From Porogramme epimiltina (Eukaryota; Basidiomycota; Agaricomycetes; Polyporales; Polyporaceae), in assembly GCA_900155495.1 (NCBI GenBank), contig FTLJ01000741.1, forward strand, positions 38,784-102,783: a stretch of DNA of 64,000 nt. The letters run 5' to 3'. Of the stretch, positions 22,200-33,821 are shown piece by piece; position 1 is the stretch's first letter; every line of letters begins with the position of its first letter. The translations under genes were made by a program, and so were the position numbers. Below the pieces are notes generated by a model that was not told the origin of the DNA, made no database searches, and saw only the letters and a list, made by a program, of their open reading frames with translations.

Positions 22200-25100
22200 A
22201 TGGTCGTCACACGACGCACCCCAGCCCCGCCAGTGGCAGCTTCGCGCACGGCGTCCGCCCAGCCTATTCCTCGTCTAGGCAAAAAGGCACCCAACGACGC
22301 GTCAAGTGCCCCAGAAAAGCCGAGCCCTCTTTCAAACGGGAGTAACTACGATGCTGCCGGAAAGAAGAACGATGCAGGAGTGGGACCACTGGTGAGTTGT
22401 CAGTCGTTTAGGCGTGTTCTGGGCTAGGGCTGTTGCGGTTTACCCTGGATCCAACGAGAAGTCACCGGCGTTTTGTATAACGGCATGGTGCTACGGCTCC
22501 AGGACCTATGTCTGAGCACGGACGTCTGGTCCCGCCGATTCCGGTGGCTACATCGCCGCACCGCAGGCGCTTCATAAAGATTAAGCGTAGCCTGTGTGCG
22601 TGTGGCCCCCAATGGTCGTTCGCTTGCCATTCGTCTGGTAATCTGCGGCCGCCGCGGAATAGCGTTGTGGTGTGTGGGCGAATTCGTATAATGGCCTGTC
22701 CACCGCAGTTCGGTACATAGTTCGGGATGACATACCGGCCCATGGGCGGATGGTCTCCGCGCGTTGACGTTTAACCAAACGCGTCCACTATATTCAGCCA
22801 TTGTCATCTTTAGCTGACTGATGCCTTTCGTACTCATCAGTCAGGTGCTGGTACCAAATCCGCCAAGCCGAATGGGAAACAGCGGAAGAAGAAAGGTGAA
22901 AGGGTAAGCAAATATTAGACCATATCTATCTTTGCGTTTCCTGAATTGGTGTACAGAAAAATGCTGGCGGGTCCACTAGCTTCACGGAACTGCTATTTCG
23001 CGCCTTCCTTTTGTGGTTCACGATCTACACCCTTTCCGTATGTCCCCAAGACGAACAGCTCAAGACACCGGTTTGTCGGGGACTCGCCGAATACCGCCGT
23101 CTGGTCATTGAGCCGTACATTCTCCCACCCATTCAACAAGCACTGTCGCATCCTTCTGTCTCACCTTACGTCGAGAAGGCGCGACCATACGCCGATTATG
23201 CGGTTCGCACAGCAAAGCCCCTGGCCGCGCGCGCCCAGAAGGTGTTCAACAGTCGCGTGGTTCCGCAGTGGAACAAGCGCGTTGTGCCACTCTACTACAC
23301 GTACGCCGCTCCGCAGCTTTTGAAGCTGGACGCGCAAGTATCGCCCTACCGAACTCGGGCCGAGCAAGAATACGAACGTGTCCTTGCACCGTATATACGT
23401 CGCACCGCTACCACCCTGTATCAATGGCAACACCAGGCACGACCGTATATTATCTTTGCCACTGAGAAGGCGTATCAAGGGTATCAAACTGCTCGACCGT
23501 ACGCCAGACCAGTATGGGAGAAGGTCCAGGTAGTCCTCGCTCACGTGGCAGCTTTCCTCGGAGAACAAAGGAGACAATTCGTCGACCCACATGTCCAGAA
23601 GATTTGGGACCATGTCAAGGAAATGAGTAATGGGAAGCCCGGGATTTCCGCAACCCCCATGCGCAGTTCGGTGTCGCCCCAGGTTTCCAAGGCATCATCG
23701 CAGATCTCCAAGGGGTCCGTGAAGATTTCATCGTCCCTTTCCTCCGTCGCCTCGACTGCCGTCTCTGGAGCGGCCCATGTTTCTGGCGCCTCGAACAGCG
23801 GTGCGGACTCTACCTATTCGGTGCTCTCAGTCTCCGATGACTCGTCCGCTGCTCAAACCGCGGAAGCTGCCAAGTCGACTGCCTCCGCGGCGGTTGAAGA
23901 CACTCCTGTGGTCACCAGCTCTTCCCTCCAGTCCACCGCCTCATCAAGTTCTATCGTTTCAGTTGCCACTGACGCCGCTGCGTCGTCTGCTTCCTCGCCC
24001 GCCGAATCGGCTACCCCCCTTGTAGATGGGCAGGCGAACACCGCATCATCTATATCCCAAGACACCACCGCGTCATCCCTGGTTGAAAGCGCCACAACGG
24101 CGGGTTTGGACGCCGTAAGCCAAGATAGCCCCACTGCATCCTCGACAAGCGCGGATCAACAGGCATCCGTTGCCGACAACCTTAACGTGCCGGATGCGGC
24201 TTCTCCCGTCACGGTCACAGAGACCCTTGCTGTCCCCGAGACAGACCGTATTGCGCCTACATCGGCTCCGGAGACGGACCCGGAAGATAGCCTTTTCACC
24301 GATCCGGATATGCAGCTCTTCGAGGAGCTAGGCCTCATGGACGATTTCCTTTCTGATGACGTCCCCGAAGACCCAACGGAGCCGGAGGTCGACTTGGAGG
24401 CGGAGCGCGAGCGCGAGGCCCAACGCCGCGCACGTGCCGAAAGGACCGCGGAGATCCGTGCCGATATCGAGGGCCGACACGCACAATGGGAGAAGCAGGT
24501 CGAGGAGAGCATTGCGGTAAACAAGAAGGCACTCCGAAAGTCGCTCGTCGCTATCCGCAAGGCAGCTGTCGCAGAGTTGAAGCAGAACGTGGCGATCCGT
24601 GAGGAGATCGAAGGGCTCATGGAGGATGCGGAGAAATTCCTGCGTGGCGCCGAGAAGTATCTCGCGAACCTCCAGAAGGAGAAGCGCACACTCGAGGAGA
24701 AACAGATCGTTTGGGAACGCGTCCTTGGAAAGCTGGACGAAAAGTTCCAAGAGCGTCTGGGACAAACAGAGGCCATCGTCAACGGCTGGTACCACGGCGT
24801 CCTCAGTGAGGAGCTGACGCTAGTATGTTCCATTGCGTCCACTCGCCGAGCGCCTGCTGACCGATCCATAGGTTAAGCGTCTGACGGACGAAGTCAAGGA
24901 GATTGCAGACCAAGGCCAGGCCGACATTGGCCTCGACTATGCGTACCTCGACGATGTCACGGTTCAGGACTGGACCCGTTACCACGACCTCATCCGCAGT
25001 ATGTAGTTTTGATACGATGCTCCGAGCCGATGCTAACTTCGCATGATCTACAGGGAGCGAGAACTTCACCACTCTCGCCCAGAGCGTTCAGGACGGCTCG

Positions 25101-25490
25101 CACCCGTCGCCGCCGATCAACCCGGTAGTGCCCGCGCTCCAGGACCTCCAAGCCGAGGTCGAGGACGTCATCTCCGGATACAACGCGCGACTCCGCAAGG
25201 TCAAGCGCAGCGGCGTCCGCGCGTTCGGCTCGGCCGACGAGGCGGCCGGAGACGAAGAGGACGGATCCGCCTCCATTCTTCCGATCGAGGAGCCTGAGCA
25301 GACTGGAGTTGGTGCAGACGTCCCGCCAGTTGTGGTCGGGCGTGGGAAAGAGGAGGTCGAGGCGGCTTTGAACCGCGTGGCGGAGGCGGAGGGTCGGAAG
25401 GTATCCTCGCCCGACGAGCCTGAGCAGTCCAAGAACACTGTCGCGACGGAGGAAACGTCGGAGTCGGCGCCGCTGCACCAAGAGCTCTAG
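22200..25490 (+). CDS. ER membrane-anchored coiled-coil protein, SHE10/OSW7-like
   Basis: Five exons (22200-22391, 22841-22903, 22957-24822, 24872-24998, 25054-25490) sum to 894 residues. After a basic start (VVTRRTPAPP ... GKQRKKKGERKN) there is one hydrophobic anchor (ELLFRAFLLWFTIYTLSV, about 93-110). Then comes a tandem, aromatic, apolipoprotein-like helical region with repeated PY/YxxxARPY units. A Ser/Ala/Thr-rich linker follows, then a charged coiled coil (AQRRARAERTAEIRADIE) and an acidic C-terminus. This order matches the fungal SHE10/OSW7 family, linked in yeast to spore-wall assembly; the assignment is by pattern only. The first intron is 449 nt, far longer than others in the window. 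Confidence 0.75.
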
Positions 25491-26097
25491 GGATCTTCCA
25501 GGTGTTGATCTCAGTTGGTTAAGTTTTTGTGAGTGCTGATCATCGCCCGCATTGCTTTCCGCTGCTGAACAAATTTCAGGCTTATTTCCCGTCCATCTCG
25601 CTACAATTTTGCTGCTCCGAGTGGCGTTATTTATTCGCGTCGACCGTTGGATTAGTTCGGACGGAGTCGCACCTGCCCCTTACAATTACCCCATTCCAAT
25701 ACTTCCCCTACTTTATCTCGCGCAACCTGCATCACCCCGCTATGGTATCGTTATGTCATGACTAGTACGATCTGTTATCATCACACCATGCAATGGATTA
25801 TCCGCATTGTCAATACTTTGAAGGCCGAAGCGCCGTCTGCGTCAAAGTTGGTCATGGAACCCGCCGCAACAACAACAAAAGATCAGTCCGTGGCGCCGGG
25901 ATGGTGTCCCCAGACATATGAGCGATGTGATCTACAGTGATGATATTCGGCGGACCATACACGGAGGAGAACAGCGGCACCTCCAGCAAATATGAAGGAA
26001 TGAGGCAAATACAAAGATGGAGATTAAACGGCCACTTTAGAGAGGAGAGCAAGGTCAAACAGCGACAGAGAGCAAGTGGCGGTCACGGGCAGATAGA
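25491..26097. other. Convergent intergenic region
   Basis: Between two convergent genes, so it should contain two 3' UTRs and polyadenylation sites. No coding signal recognised. Confidence 0.5.
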
Positions 26098-27369
26098 TCA
26101 ATCGTCCTCGTCCATCGCATCCTCGTCAACCGTCTTCCACCTGAGGTTTGACTCGTAGAAATCGATCAACTGGGGGGGCTCGGATAAGGAAATGTTCTTC
26201 ACATATCAGGACCGCTGGGCACTGACCTTGTGGGGCATCTTCTGCTTGCAGATTTCCGCAGGTTCCCGGCCGTGGCCCATGCCTTTTTTTCTGCGATCCC
26301 GACGGCGTCAGCGTCAGACACTCGGGGCGGAAGGAAAAATGCGGCGCACAACGTAAAGTAAACCATCAAACCGCCGTCGGGAGTCCGTTCCACGGTGTCG
26401 ATCTTCTCGACACTATTCTCCCAGCTGAGCGTCGTCTTGAACAACTGCTTCATGTCCGCAAAATCGTCCTCGTCATCGTCCTCGTCCGGATCCGCGCCGC
26501 GCGCCGCCGAGGCGGACGTGCCGCCGCGCTTGCCTTTGCTCGCCGTGCTCGCCGACTTGAAGGACGTGCCCGCGCTCTTACGCGGGTTCTTCTTTGGGGC
26601 TGGCTCCTTCGCCGGCTCCTCGGACGAGTCGCGGGAGGCGGCGGTGGACGCCTTTGACGGCCGGCCGCGTTTCTTGGGTGGGGCGGGGGACTCCTCGACC
26701 TCGGAATCCTCCTCGTCATCGTCGTCGGCACGGCCCTTCTTGCCGCGTGCCTTGGTCACTGACTTGGGCCCGGGCTTCGCGCGCTGCGCACCCTTCTGCT
26801 TTGACTTTTGCCAGAAGGCATTGATGAGGTCCTGCGCGCCCCTAGAGCAGGTAAACGGGTAAACATGCAGCTCCAGGTGCACAGACGCGACGTGACACGG
26901 AGGAACGGGCACACAAAGAGGACCCGACACGCGTTCGGGCGCACCCCCTGGGCTATAGACGCGAAGACGGAGGGAGAGAGTGCTCACTGGGCATCAATCT
27001 CGTCCACCCAGCTGTTGTCAACGTCGTCGAAGCCCTTCCACTTCACATAGTAGCCTATCCTGCCCTGCGAACGCCCATGTTCAGCACGTCGCACGCGCGA
27101 GGGGGTGACGCGCCACGCACCTCGGGGAACGCGCCATGTTTCGCCTCGAGAATCTTCTCGATCTCATACTCCTTGTCCGGTGTGCCAGAAGCGTTCCCGT
27201 CATCCTCTTCCTGGTCGTCGTCGTCGTCGTCATCTTCCGCCGCGGCGCGGCCATTGCGAGCGGCGGACGCGCCCTTGGAGGACACGGACGCGGACGTCTT
27301 CTTGGACGCTGGCGGGTGGTCGCTCTCGCCCTCGGAGTCGGAGACGTTGTGAGAGGTAGCTTTGGCCAT
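26098..27369 (-). CDS. Heterochromatin protein 1 homolog (chromo and chromoshadow domains)
   Basis: Binds methylated histone H3 lysine 9 and packs heterochromatin. Five exons (27121-27369, 26988-27064, 26353-26841, 26227-26290, 26098-26178) sum to 319 residues. An acidic stretch precedes the chromodomain at about 65-120: EYEIEKILEAKHG, then GYYVKWKGFDDVDNSW with the aromatic-cage Tyr and Trp in place, then DLINAFWQK. The hinge is long and lysine-rich (KKRGRPSKAS, an AT-hook-like GRP, and GKRGG), suited to nucleic-acid binding. The chromoshadow domain at about 240-305 runs SWENSVEKIDTVERT, EICKQKMPHK and LIDFYESNLRW, which would dimerise. The C-terminus is acidic. Start ATG at 27369. Confidence 0.92.
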
Positions 27370-27704
27370 GAATGCTTGACAGGACGCGACGGGGGGTGCG
27401 GGGGACGTGTGGCAGAGGCGAGTGTCCGTGCAAGAGGGACCGTGAGAATTTGGCAAACGCGTCGCGGGCGGTTAATTTGCTGCAGGCGCACGCTCAGCTG
27501 CGTGTGCGCCCTTGTATTAAAGTCGCCTTGTATTGGGACAGCGTTGCAACAAGGCTACTCTTTCCACAGACTAGAAACAGCGAACGTACATTACAGTGTA
27601 TGGCGGGGCCGTAGAGAACAACAAGGGTAGGTGAATTGCAAACGAGCAAGGATAGCGACATGCACGAACTTGAGCAGCACTGCGAGCGGACGTCATCCCC
27701 ATCT
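27370..27704. other. Intergenic, HP1 promoter
   Basis: Lies between the HP1 start and the Y14 stop on the same strand. No gene recognised. Confidence 0.5.
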
Positions 27705-28480
27705 CTAATCTCCTCCACGCCTGCGAGACGGACTCGCGCTCCGCCCACGGCCGCCGCGACCTTTCTTGGGCCCTGCGGGGGGTGGCCGCACGAACGCAAA
27801 GTCGCACTGGAGAGTCTGCTCGAGCAGGGCCGTGCCCGAGGCGCCATCAATCGCAGCCTGAGCCTCGGCCATCGTTTCGTATTCGACCAACGCGTAGCCC
27901 TGGGGGCCGGAGGTCGGGGACGCGATGAGCATCACGCATATACAGGGGCGAGGATGGGGGCGGGGGCCGCGCGTACCTTGACGTATCCTGTCCTGCGATC
28001 GAGGTTGAGGTGCAGGTTTTTGATTTCGCCGTAGTCAGCGAACTTGTCCATGACGTCCTCCTCCGTCGCCTCCTCGTGCACATTGGTGACGAGCACAATC
28101 CAGCCCTCTACGGCTATAGGGCAGAGGCGTAGGGCTGTGTCAGGATGCGAGCAGTGGAGCGGCGAGGCTAGAGATGCGACGTACACCGCGCCGCCCTGCT
28201 CTCGGACGTGTGTGCGGACTCCACCCGGTCAAAGACCTGTTCCGACGTGACAGCACTCTCGTTTCCTAGGACAGAGATATGGGCGGCGTAAGCGGGCGAC
28301 GTTTGTCTGGGACGACGAGTTTCATTTGCAGCAACGCACCGGCTGCGCTCTGGAAACCGCGACCCTTGCGGCGGACAACCCCTCCTGGACGGGTGCATGA
28401 GCGACATCGGATGACACGGAAGATGGTGGGGCGATGGAAGGAGACATACCTTCATCAATGTTCATACCGTCGTCGGACAT
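27705..28480 (-). CDS. Exon-junction complex protein Y14 (RBM8A homolog)
   Basis: RNA-binding partner of Mago in the exon-junction complex that marks spliced mRNA. Motifs in order: [26 protein letters not shown], then the [42 protein letters not shown] with RNP-like [24 protein letters not shown], and an RGG/RS-type tail ([18 protein letters not shown]). The last intron (27932-28000 region) splices cleanly. One junction, between the FDRVES exon and VEGWIV, is one nucleotide out with the obvious GT donor and AG acceptors, so that boundary is unresolved. In a genome with this intron density an exon-junction complex is expected. Confidence 0.87.
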
Positions 28481-29449
28481 GGTGGATGATTGGGCGGAGG
28501 ACGACGCGACGAGCTCGAACAGTGCAGTCGAGCAGACTGACGTTGGGCAGTGTTGGCGCCGAAGAGGCGCAGGCGTCTGTGTGACGCCGGCATTGCCATT
28601 CCTGGGCGGGGTCCATGGAGAGTCCCCCGGCGCACGAGGCCGGGGACGAGGGCCCGCTCGGCGTTGTCCGGCCGAATGGCGCCGGGGGGAGATTGGGTTC
28701 AGCGGAGGATCTGAGCCCAAGCCTCCGAGCCGCCCTGGCAGTGGCTCGTCCCTAGGGCCTCAGACTCAGCTAAGCCCCACCGGTCCTCTTCAATTCCCTT
28801 TCCTCCCAGGACGGGGGGCTCATGGGCAAACCCTGCTTGTGTTTTTTTCCGGGCGGCGACCGTCTTTTTCGATTGTCCCCCGGGCTGACACTCGTGGTCG
28901 CCAAACCCGGCGTCGCTCTCAGCAATCCCCGTCGCTCGGATACGTCTGGTTTCGACACGCGCGGCCAGCTCGACGAGGCCGTGCACCGCTTGTGCGCGCT
29001 ACGTGTTACATGTCGCCGTCCACGCCAAACCTCACCGACACTCCCCGCCGACCTCCGTGGCCCTCCATGACTCGCTGCTACCGCCGCTTTTGTGACATCT
29101 AGGTAACACGACCGTTGACTCGCGCCGCATGCGTCCCTCCATTTGACACTCCGGAAACCCTGACCCAACTCCGAGTCTCTAAAATCAGTCGCGTACATAG
29201 CATGATCATCAAGCAACTGGCCATGTAAGCATACCTTCCCCCGTACCTTAACCATTCTACCCGTTACGTATCCGTCACTTCTGAGCCTTTTTTTGCATGT
29301 CCCCCCGACCGAGCCTCCCGGATCTCAGATATCAAAAACAAGCGCTCCTCCAACCGAATAAAAGAGCCACGAGCCACCTCGTCACCCTCCACAAATCCTC
29401 GTCGGTCCTTTCTTTCTTTCGTTCTCGCTCTTCTACACTCATACACGCT
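28481..29449. other. Divergent intergenic region, Y14 and MYND genes
   Basis: About 970 bp between divergent genes. Several overlapping GC-rich frames occur but none shows a protein motif or consistent splicing. Presumed to hold both promoters. Confidence 0.45.
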
Positions 29450-30201
29450 ATGTCGTCGCCACTCGTTAATCACCCTTGCATCGTTTGCTGCCGGCCCACT
29501 TCTATGTGGTGCAGTCGCTGCCAGAATGCTTGGTACTGCACCCCTGAGCACCTTTCCAATGTCTGTTCCAACTTGTCTCCCAACGTTTCGCGTTCGCTTA
29601 CTGACCAATTCGCGCCACCCAGGATTGGCCTCGCCACCGCCGCGAGTGTATTCCAACCAATACGTCGCAGCCGCAATACCCGAGTATGATTGCCACTCCG
29701 CCTCCGGTCCAGGCGGAGGTCATCTCGGTCTCCGCGCTCCTATTCATGCCGCACGAGGGTGAGCAGCCATTTGCGCGACCTTCGGGACCCTTTCAGGCTG
29801 TGTGCGCTGACACGCGCGGTTACGCTTGGCTGTGTACAGACCGCGTCCGCGTCACCACCGTGCGCTGCCGCCCACAGGGCACAGTCTCGCAGGGAATGTG
29901 CCCCACTCCGCTTGTCCAGGAATACTTTCCGGAAAGCGTGCCCAACACTATCATCCTCACGCAGGGGTTGAACGGGGAGCCCTTACGGTTCCCGCTCCAC
30001 ATTTGGTACTGCCCCACCGCGCTTCAGCGCGGCGCGCCTGTTAATCGCGCGATTTACCGCATAACCTCCGGCACGGCTCCCAAGCCTTGGTGCGGGCCGG
30101 TCGTCGTCCTCAAATTCAACGGGTCGCGACGCCAAGGGTACTCCGACGCGGGGACTAATGACCTCCCCGCGCTCTCGGCGTATTTTCTCGCCTATAATTG
30201 A
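29450..30201 (+). CDS. Small MYND zinc-finger protein
   Basis: Two exons (29450-29560 and 29623-30201) give 229 residues. The first 50 residues form a MYND-type zinc finger: CIVCCRPTSMWCSRCQNAWYC with the second part DWPRHRRECIP completed by the second exon. MYND fingers usually bind proline-rich peptides. The remaining about 170 residues are an unrecognised domain with many Trp/Pro/Cys (for example AWLCTDRVRV and FPLHIWYCP), without membrane segments. Agaricomycetes carry families of such proteins with unknown roles. Start ATG at 29450 gives the finger immediately. Confidence 0.82.
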
Positions 30202-32384
30202 GACGCGCGAGGGTGCGCGTGCGCGGCCCGTCTTCACCTGTCCACCCGCTGATGCTCTCTTGCTTACTACTCGGCTTTGTGAACATAAAAAGAAACTCAT
30301 GCGCTTAATCGTATGTATATACTTTGGCTCTAATTACTCCGTCTCTGTTCCAAGCCGGACTGTGTTGTATCCTCCCCTCCGTATAACTAGCTCTCCTCTC
30401 TCTATGTCCTCTGCCCGATTGTACCTTTCCTTGTCTAGAATATTATGGACTACCTCGTTCCCCCTCCCCTTGCGCAGTGAGATAGCGTGCCCACGCCCAC
30501 CCACACGACACGCGACGCCGATCTGGAAGGGCCCCACGGGAAGGAAAGCGTGGCGCGCTCTGCCACGTTCACCGAGTGCACAGGTACGCGTCTGCCTGCG
30601 CGCCGCCTTCTCCGACTTCCTCTTCGCGGTGCGAGCGATCGAGATCTTCTCGTCGAACGTCCTGACGTAGAGCGCCTCTTCCCCGGTTCTCCCGGACACT
30701 CTAATTTGCGCTTTCATGGCGCGCGTGTGCCTCGTGCTCGCAGGTCGTCTCGTCTCCGGAGCCCTCTCCTCCGCGCCCGCGGTAGAACTGCACAGGACGT
30801 GCACCCTCCGCGTCCATAAGCACCTCCGCGTGCGCGCGACGGCACCGGCCCCCCGCCGTTTCGTTCTCCCTCCGCGCCCGAGCGCTGATCACCAACTCAA
30901 CTTTACGACGAGGCCCGCCGCGGAGCCCCATCATCACCGGTCACCACGCTCTCAAACTCAGCTGGTGCTCGCCGGCGCCACGGGCGGTCGGTCGATGCAT
31001 CTCCCTCCCGCGTTGCGCGTCCGCGTAGCGGCGCGCTCCGGCGACCGTCGCGCGGCAAGGCGCCGCCCCACCGCCTCCCACTGACGCGCCCCCCACCCTG
31101 CCCCGCCCGCACGCGTGTGCGGGCGTGTGCGCGACGTGCCTGTGAGTGCCCCAAAACGGGCGGCGGTTGCCGCTCTGGGCGATGGGAGGCATGTGCCTCG
31201 GTGGTGTGCCACCCAGGATCCTACCGTAGTCTGGGAATGATCAGCGGAGTGAGCTCGCGGGACCCTCGGGTTCTCTCTCTATCTCCAAGTTTGCAATTGG
31301 ACATCACGGTTTGCGTTTTTCGACTGCTTCCGAGCCGAGTAAGGCCTAAAGGTCTTAGGCCCTACCCTCAGCCCTTAGGCCCAGCTGAGCTCTCGCCATG
31401 GCGCTGCTCGTCGTCTATTCGTCGACCTGACTAACAGGCCTAGGGTGTCGTAAGTACCGGGTCGCGGAGGGCGTGGTGCGACCGCCGGCGGATTCTCGCC
31501 CGTTGCGAACTGGGAGCACTACTCGCGTGGCCGCCCAATGGCGTGAGCGTGTCGACCGGTATGATGTGTGGGCGACGAGATGCGACGCCGGGTGGCGAGT
31601 CCCTTCGCATGGTGACAACGACGGGCGATGGACATTGGGCGAGGCCTGAGGCCCGAGGCTTCCGCCCGCGCGCGCGGAGGGGTATGTCCTCACGCCAGGC
31701 AGCTGAGACGGTTCTATCCAGCACCGCGAATGTGCTGGGGTCACCGGTGCCCGCGGCCCCGCGCAGTGCCTCAGGCCCAAGGCCGGGCGCGGTGCGAAGC
31801 CTCTGCATGTCGGGGCGCGATGTGTTTAAGCAAGGTCAGATACGTTTAGCGCACCATCACGCTGCGGGGCCTGCGCTGCCGCGGACGCGCCGAGGCAGAG
31901 ACGGTGGTGTGAGTAATGCTGAGGAAGGAGTCGCCGTGCCTCCGGCGCACCAATGCCGCCCCGCTGAGCACCCTGCCCTCCGCGCGCGCGTTTGCGATGC
32001 GCGGACCGCGAGTCGCGGACCCTCGACGCGACGCGGCCACGCCCAGCCTCGCTCCCACCCAGACGCATCGCCAAGAGAGAATCTCGCGACGTGGAGCTGG
32101 AGCGGGGCGCAACTCGTCGGTGGCTTTCGAGGGCAGTATTCAGCGCGTTCGGGCCAGGCATCAATGTCCACGACGCTCGGGGCGGGCGCGTTTCTGCGGA
32201 ATGCCCGCTCGACTCTCAGGGTCGTCACTTCGGCCGCGCGAGAGGCTTCGAAAGGCATGTGCTGTCGTCATCGCTGCCTCGGCCTCACCGACTCCGAGGC
32301 TGCCGGCAAATCGCAGCGCCGCCATCCACGACGACGACGTGGTAGACCCTTCCTCCCGCGGCCCTAGGCTCCGTGGCCTCAAGA

Positions 32385-32405
32385 GTACGTACGGTGCGTA
32401 CGTAC
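32385..32405. repeat. Inverted repeat of GTACGTAC
   Basis: Two copies of the self-complementary octamer GTACGTAC are separated by GGTGC (32385-32392 and 32398-32405). Possible protein-binding or structural site; function unknown. Confidence 0.6.
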
Positions 32406-32529
32406 GCTCGCGTGGCAAAACATCCGTGCCTGGAGCTCAGCGTAACTGTATTCCCCTCTCTCTTCTCGTCGCCGCCGCCGCCGGTGCTAGGTGATACATT
32501 TTTTTTGTCACTGGTGTGCCTTCGTCGCC

Positions 32530-32566
32530 CTCGGGGGTATTCCGGAATACCTATATTACCCCCGAG
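32530..32566. repeat. Nested palindrome
   Basis: A perfect 16-bp palindrome, GGTATTCCGGAATACC at 32536-32551, overlaps the left arm of a larger inverted repeat: CTCGGGGGTA at 32530-32539 pairs with TACCCCCGAG at 32557-32566. It sits in the GC-rich stretch without genes. A binding site or DNA hairpin is possible. Confidence 0.65.
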
Positions 32567-33821
32567 AGGGTCCCGAGGGAGTGGAGGCTTGCGCGCCGCC
32601 CGCCCTGGCGCGTAGTTTTCCATAGCGGGCGGGAGGCACCAGCACATCCTTACGGAAGCTTTCTCGACTGGTGTCGGAGGGGTACGGGGCTCGCATGAGC
32701 TTCGTGAGTCCGCAGGCATCGAGCGCCAAGTTCACCGGTCGGCGCGGGTAGACGGCTGGATCACTGGCCCACCTAAGCGGGCTGTCACAATCCCTGGCTG
32801 ACGCCGATCACAGATGCGGCCTCACGATCCGTCGGCCCCGCCTCGTCAAGGTGAGATTCGTTAGAGAAAAGGCAACTCGACCCTGGCTTTTTCCATGGAT
32901 GGATCGCGGAGAAGCGAGGAGAGAGGGGCCGATGAAAGTCCAGCCCGGGCCGCAGTGGGGCAGCTTGTGCCATGTGCGTTCAGGGCTGAGGTTCTTCTTC
33001 GGCGCGCACGGTTTGCTCGACGCGGTATCCCGTGCCTCACGGAGACAGCTCCGAGGCGTGCTGAAAGTGTGCTCGTGGACCAACCTCATATGCCTCAGTG
33101 TCAGGTGGTGGCGTTGTGGTCTACAAAAGATTTCGAAAGGCCTTGATACTCGGATGTGGGCCAATACCGCCCCAGGTGGCCTGTGGTGCAGAGGGTTCTA
33201 GGCAGTCTGAGATGCGGCAGGGAGCTGCCATAGGCGAATAGTGCATGTGGTCCAGGTACGAGGGAGATAACGCTCCCTGGGATGCTGTAACCGGAAACTG
33301 GGGAAGAATCACAAGTCGATCTGGTAACGTCTGCGAAGAGCTCGAGTTTGCGATGACTCCTGTGACTTACCGAATGTCGGGCGTTGACACGCCGACTTGA
33401 AGGCACAGATGTCTTTGCCATCATTTTCCCAACCGGCGGTGGGAGCCGGCATTGTAAGGCATTTCTAGACAACCCAACAACGTCGCCAAATATGTTATTC
33501 CCCGATGTGGTGCCAGATACTACTTTGGAGGGTAAACGCCGTGTCAGTGCCATATCCAGTACACTGCGACGTTAACGACGTACTGAATGCGAGGGGAGCG
33601 AACAAGAAGAGGAAGAAAAAGGTACAAATACAGGTAGAGTTACTGCCAAGTGGCGTACACGTACCGTTACATACATCACGACCTGCCAAGTTGAAAATGT
33701 CCGTTGAAGGCACTAATGAGCGTCAGCGCTCGCCTGAGCCAGGCAGAGCGTCTAGTCCCCTCGTATACCGCCTCTTACATGTTGCAGCCACTGGCGGGGT
33801 GCCCTCCGTAATGGCCTCGAC

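Larger units (their letters stand above)
30202..33821. other. GC-rich 3.6-kb stretch, no supportable gene
   Basis: All six frames stay open for long distances because the DNA is very GC-rich, so frame length is not evidence here. None of the frames shows a known domain or consistent splice joins. The only mildly coding-like piece is on the minus strand near 30620-30720 (EALYVRTFDEKISIARTAKR). Short palindromes occur near 32385-32405 and 32530-32566 and are listed separately. Confidence 0.45.

Noticed and set aside
28434..29102. Plus-strand 222-codon frame between Y14 and the MYND gene
   Set aside because: It begins inside the first Y14 exon and intron on the opposite strand and shows no conserved segment; an open frame from GC content.
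30334..30804. Minus-strand frame with a coding-like piece (EALYVRTFDEKISIAR)
   Set aside because: Only about 30 residues look protein-like; possible exons on either side could not be joined consistently, so no gene is called.
31543..32367. Long open frame of 274 codons in the GC-rich stretch
   Set aside because: Several frames on both strands are open over the same DNA, composition is Arg/Ala/Gly-rich as expected from GC bias, and there is no domain, hydrophobic core pattern or splice support.
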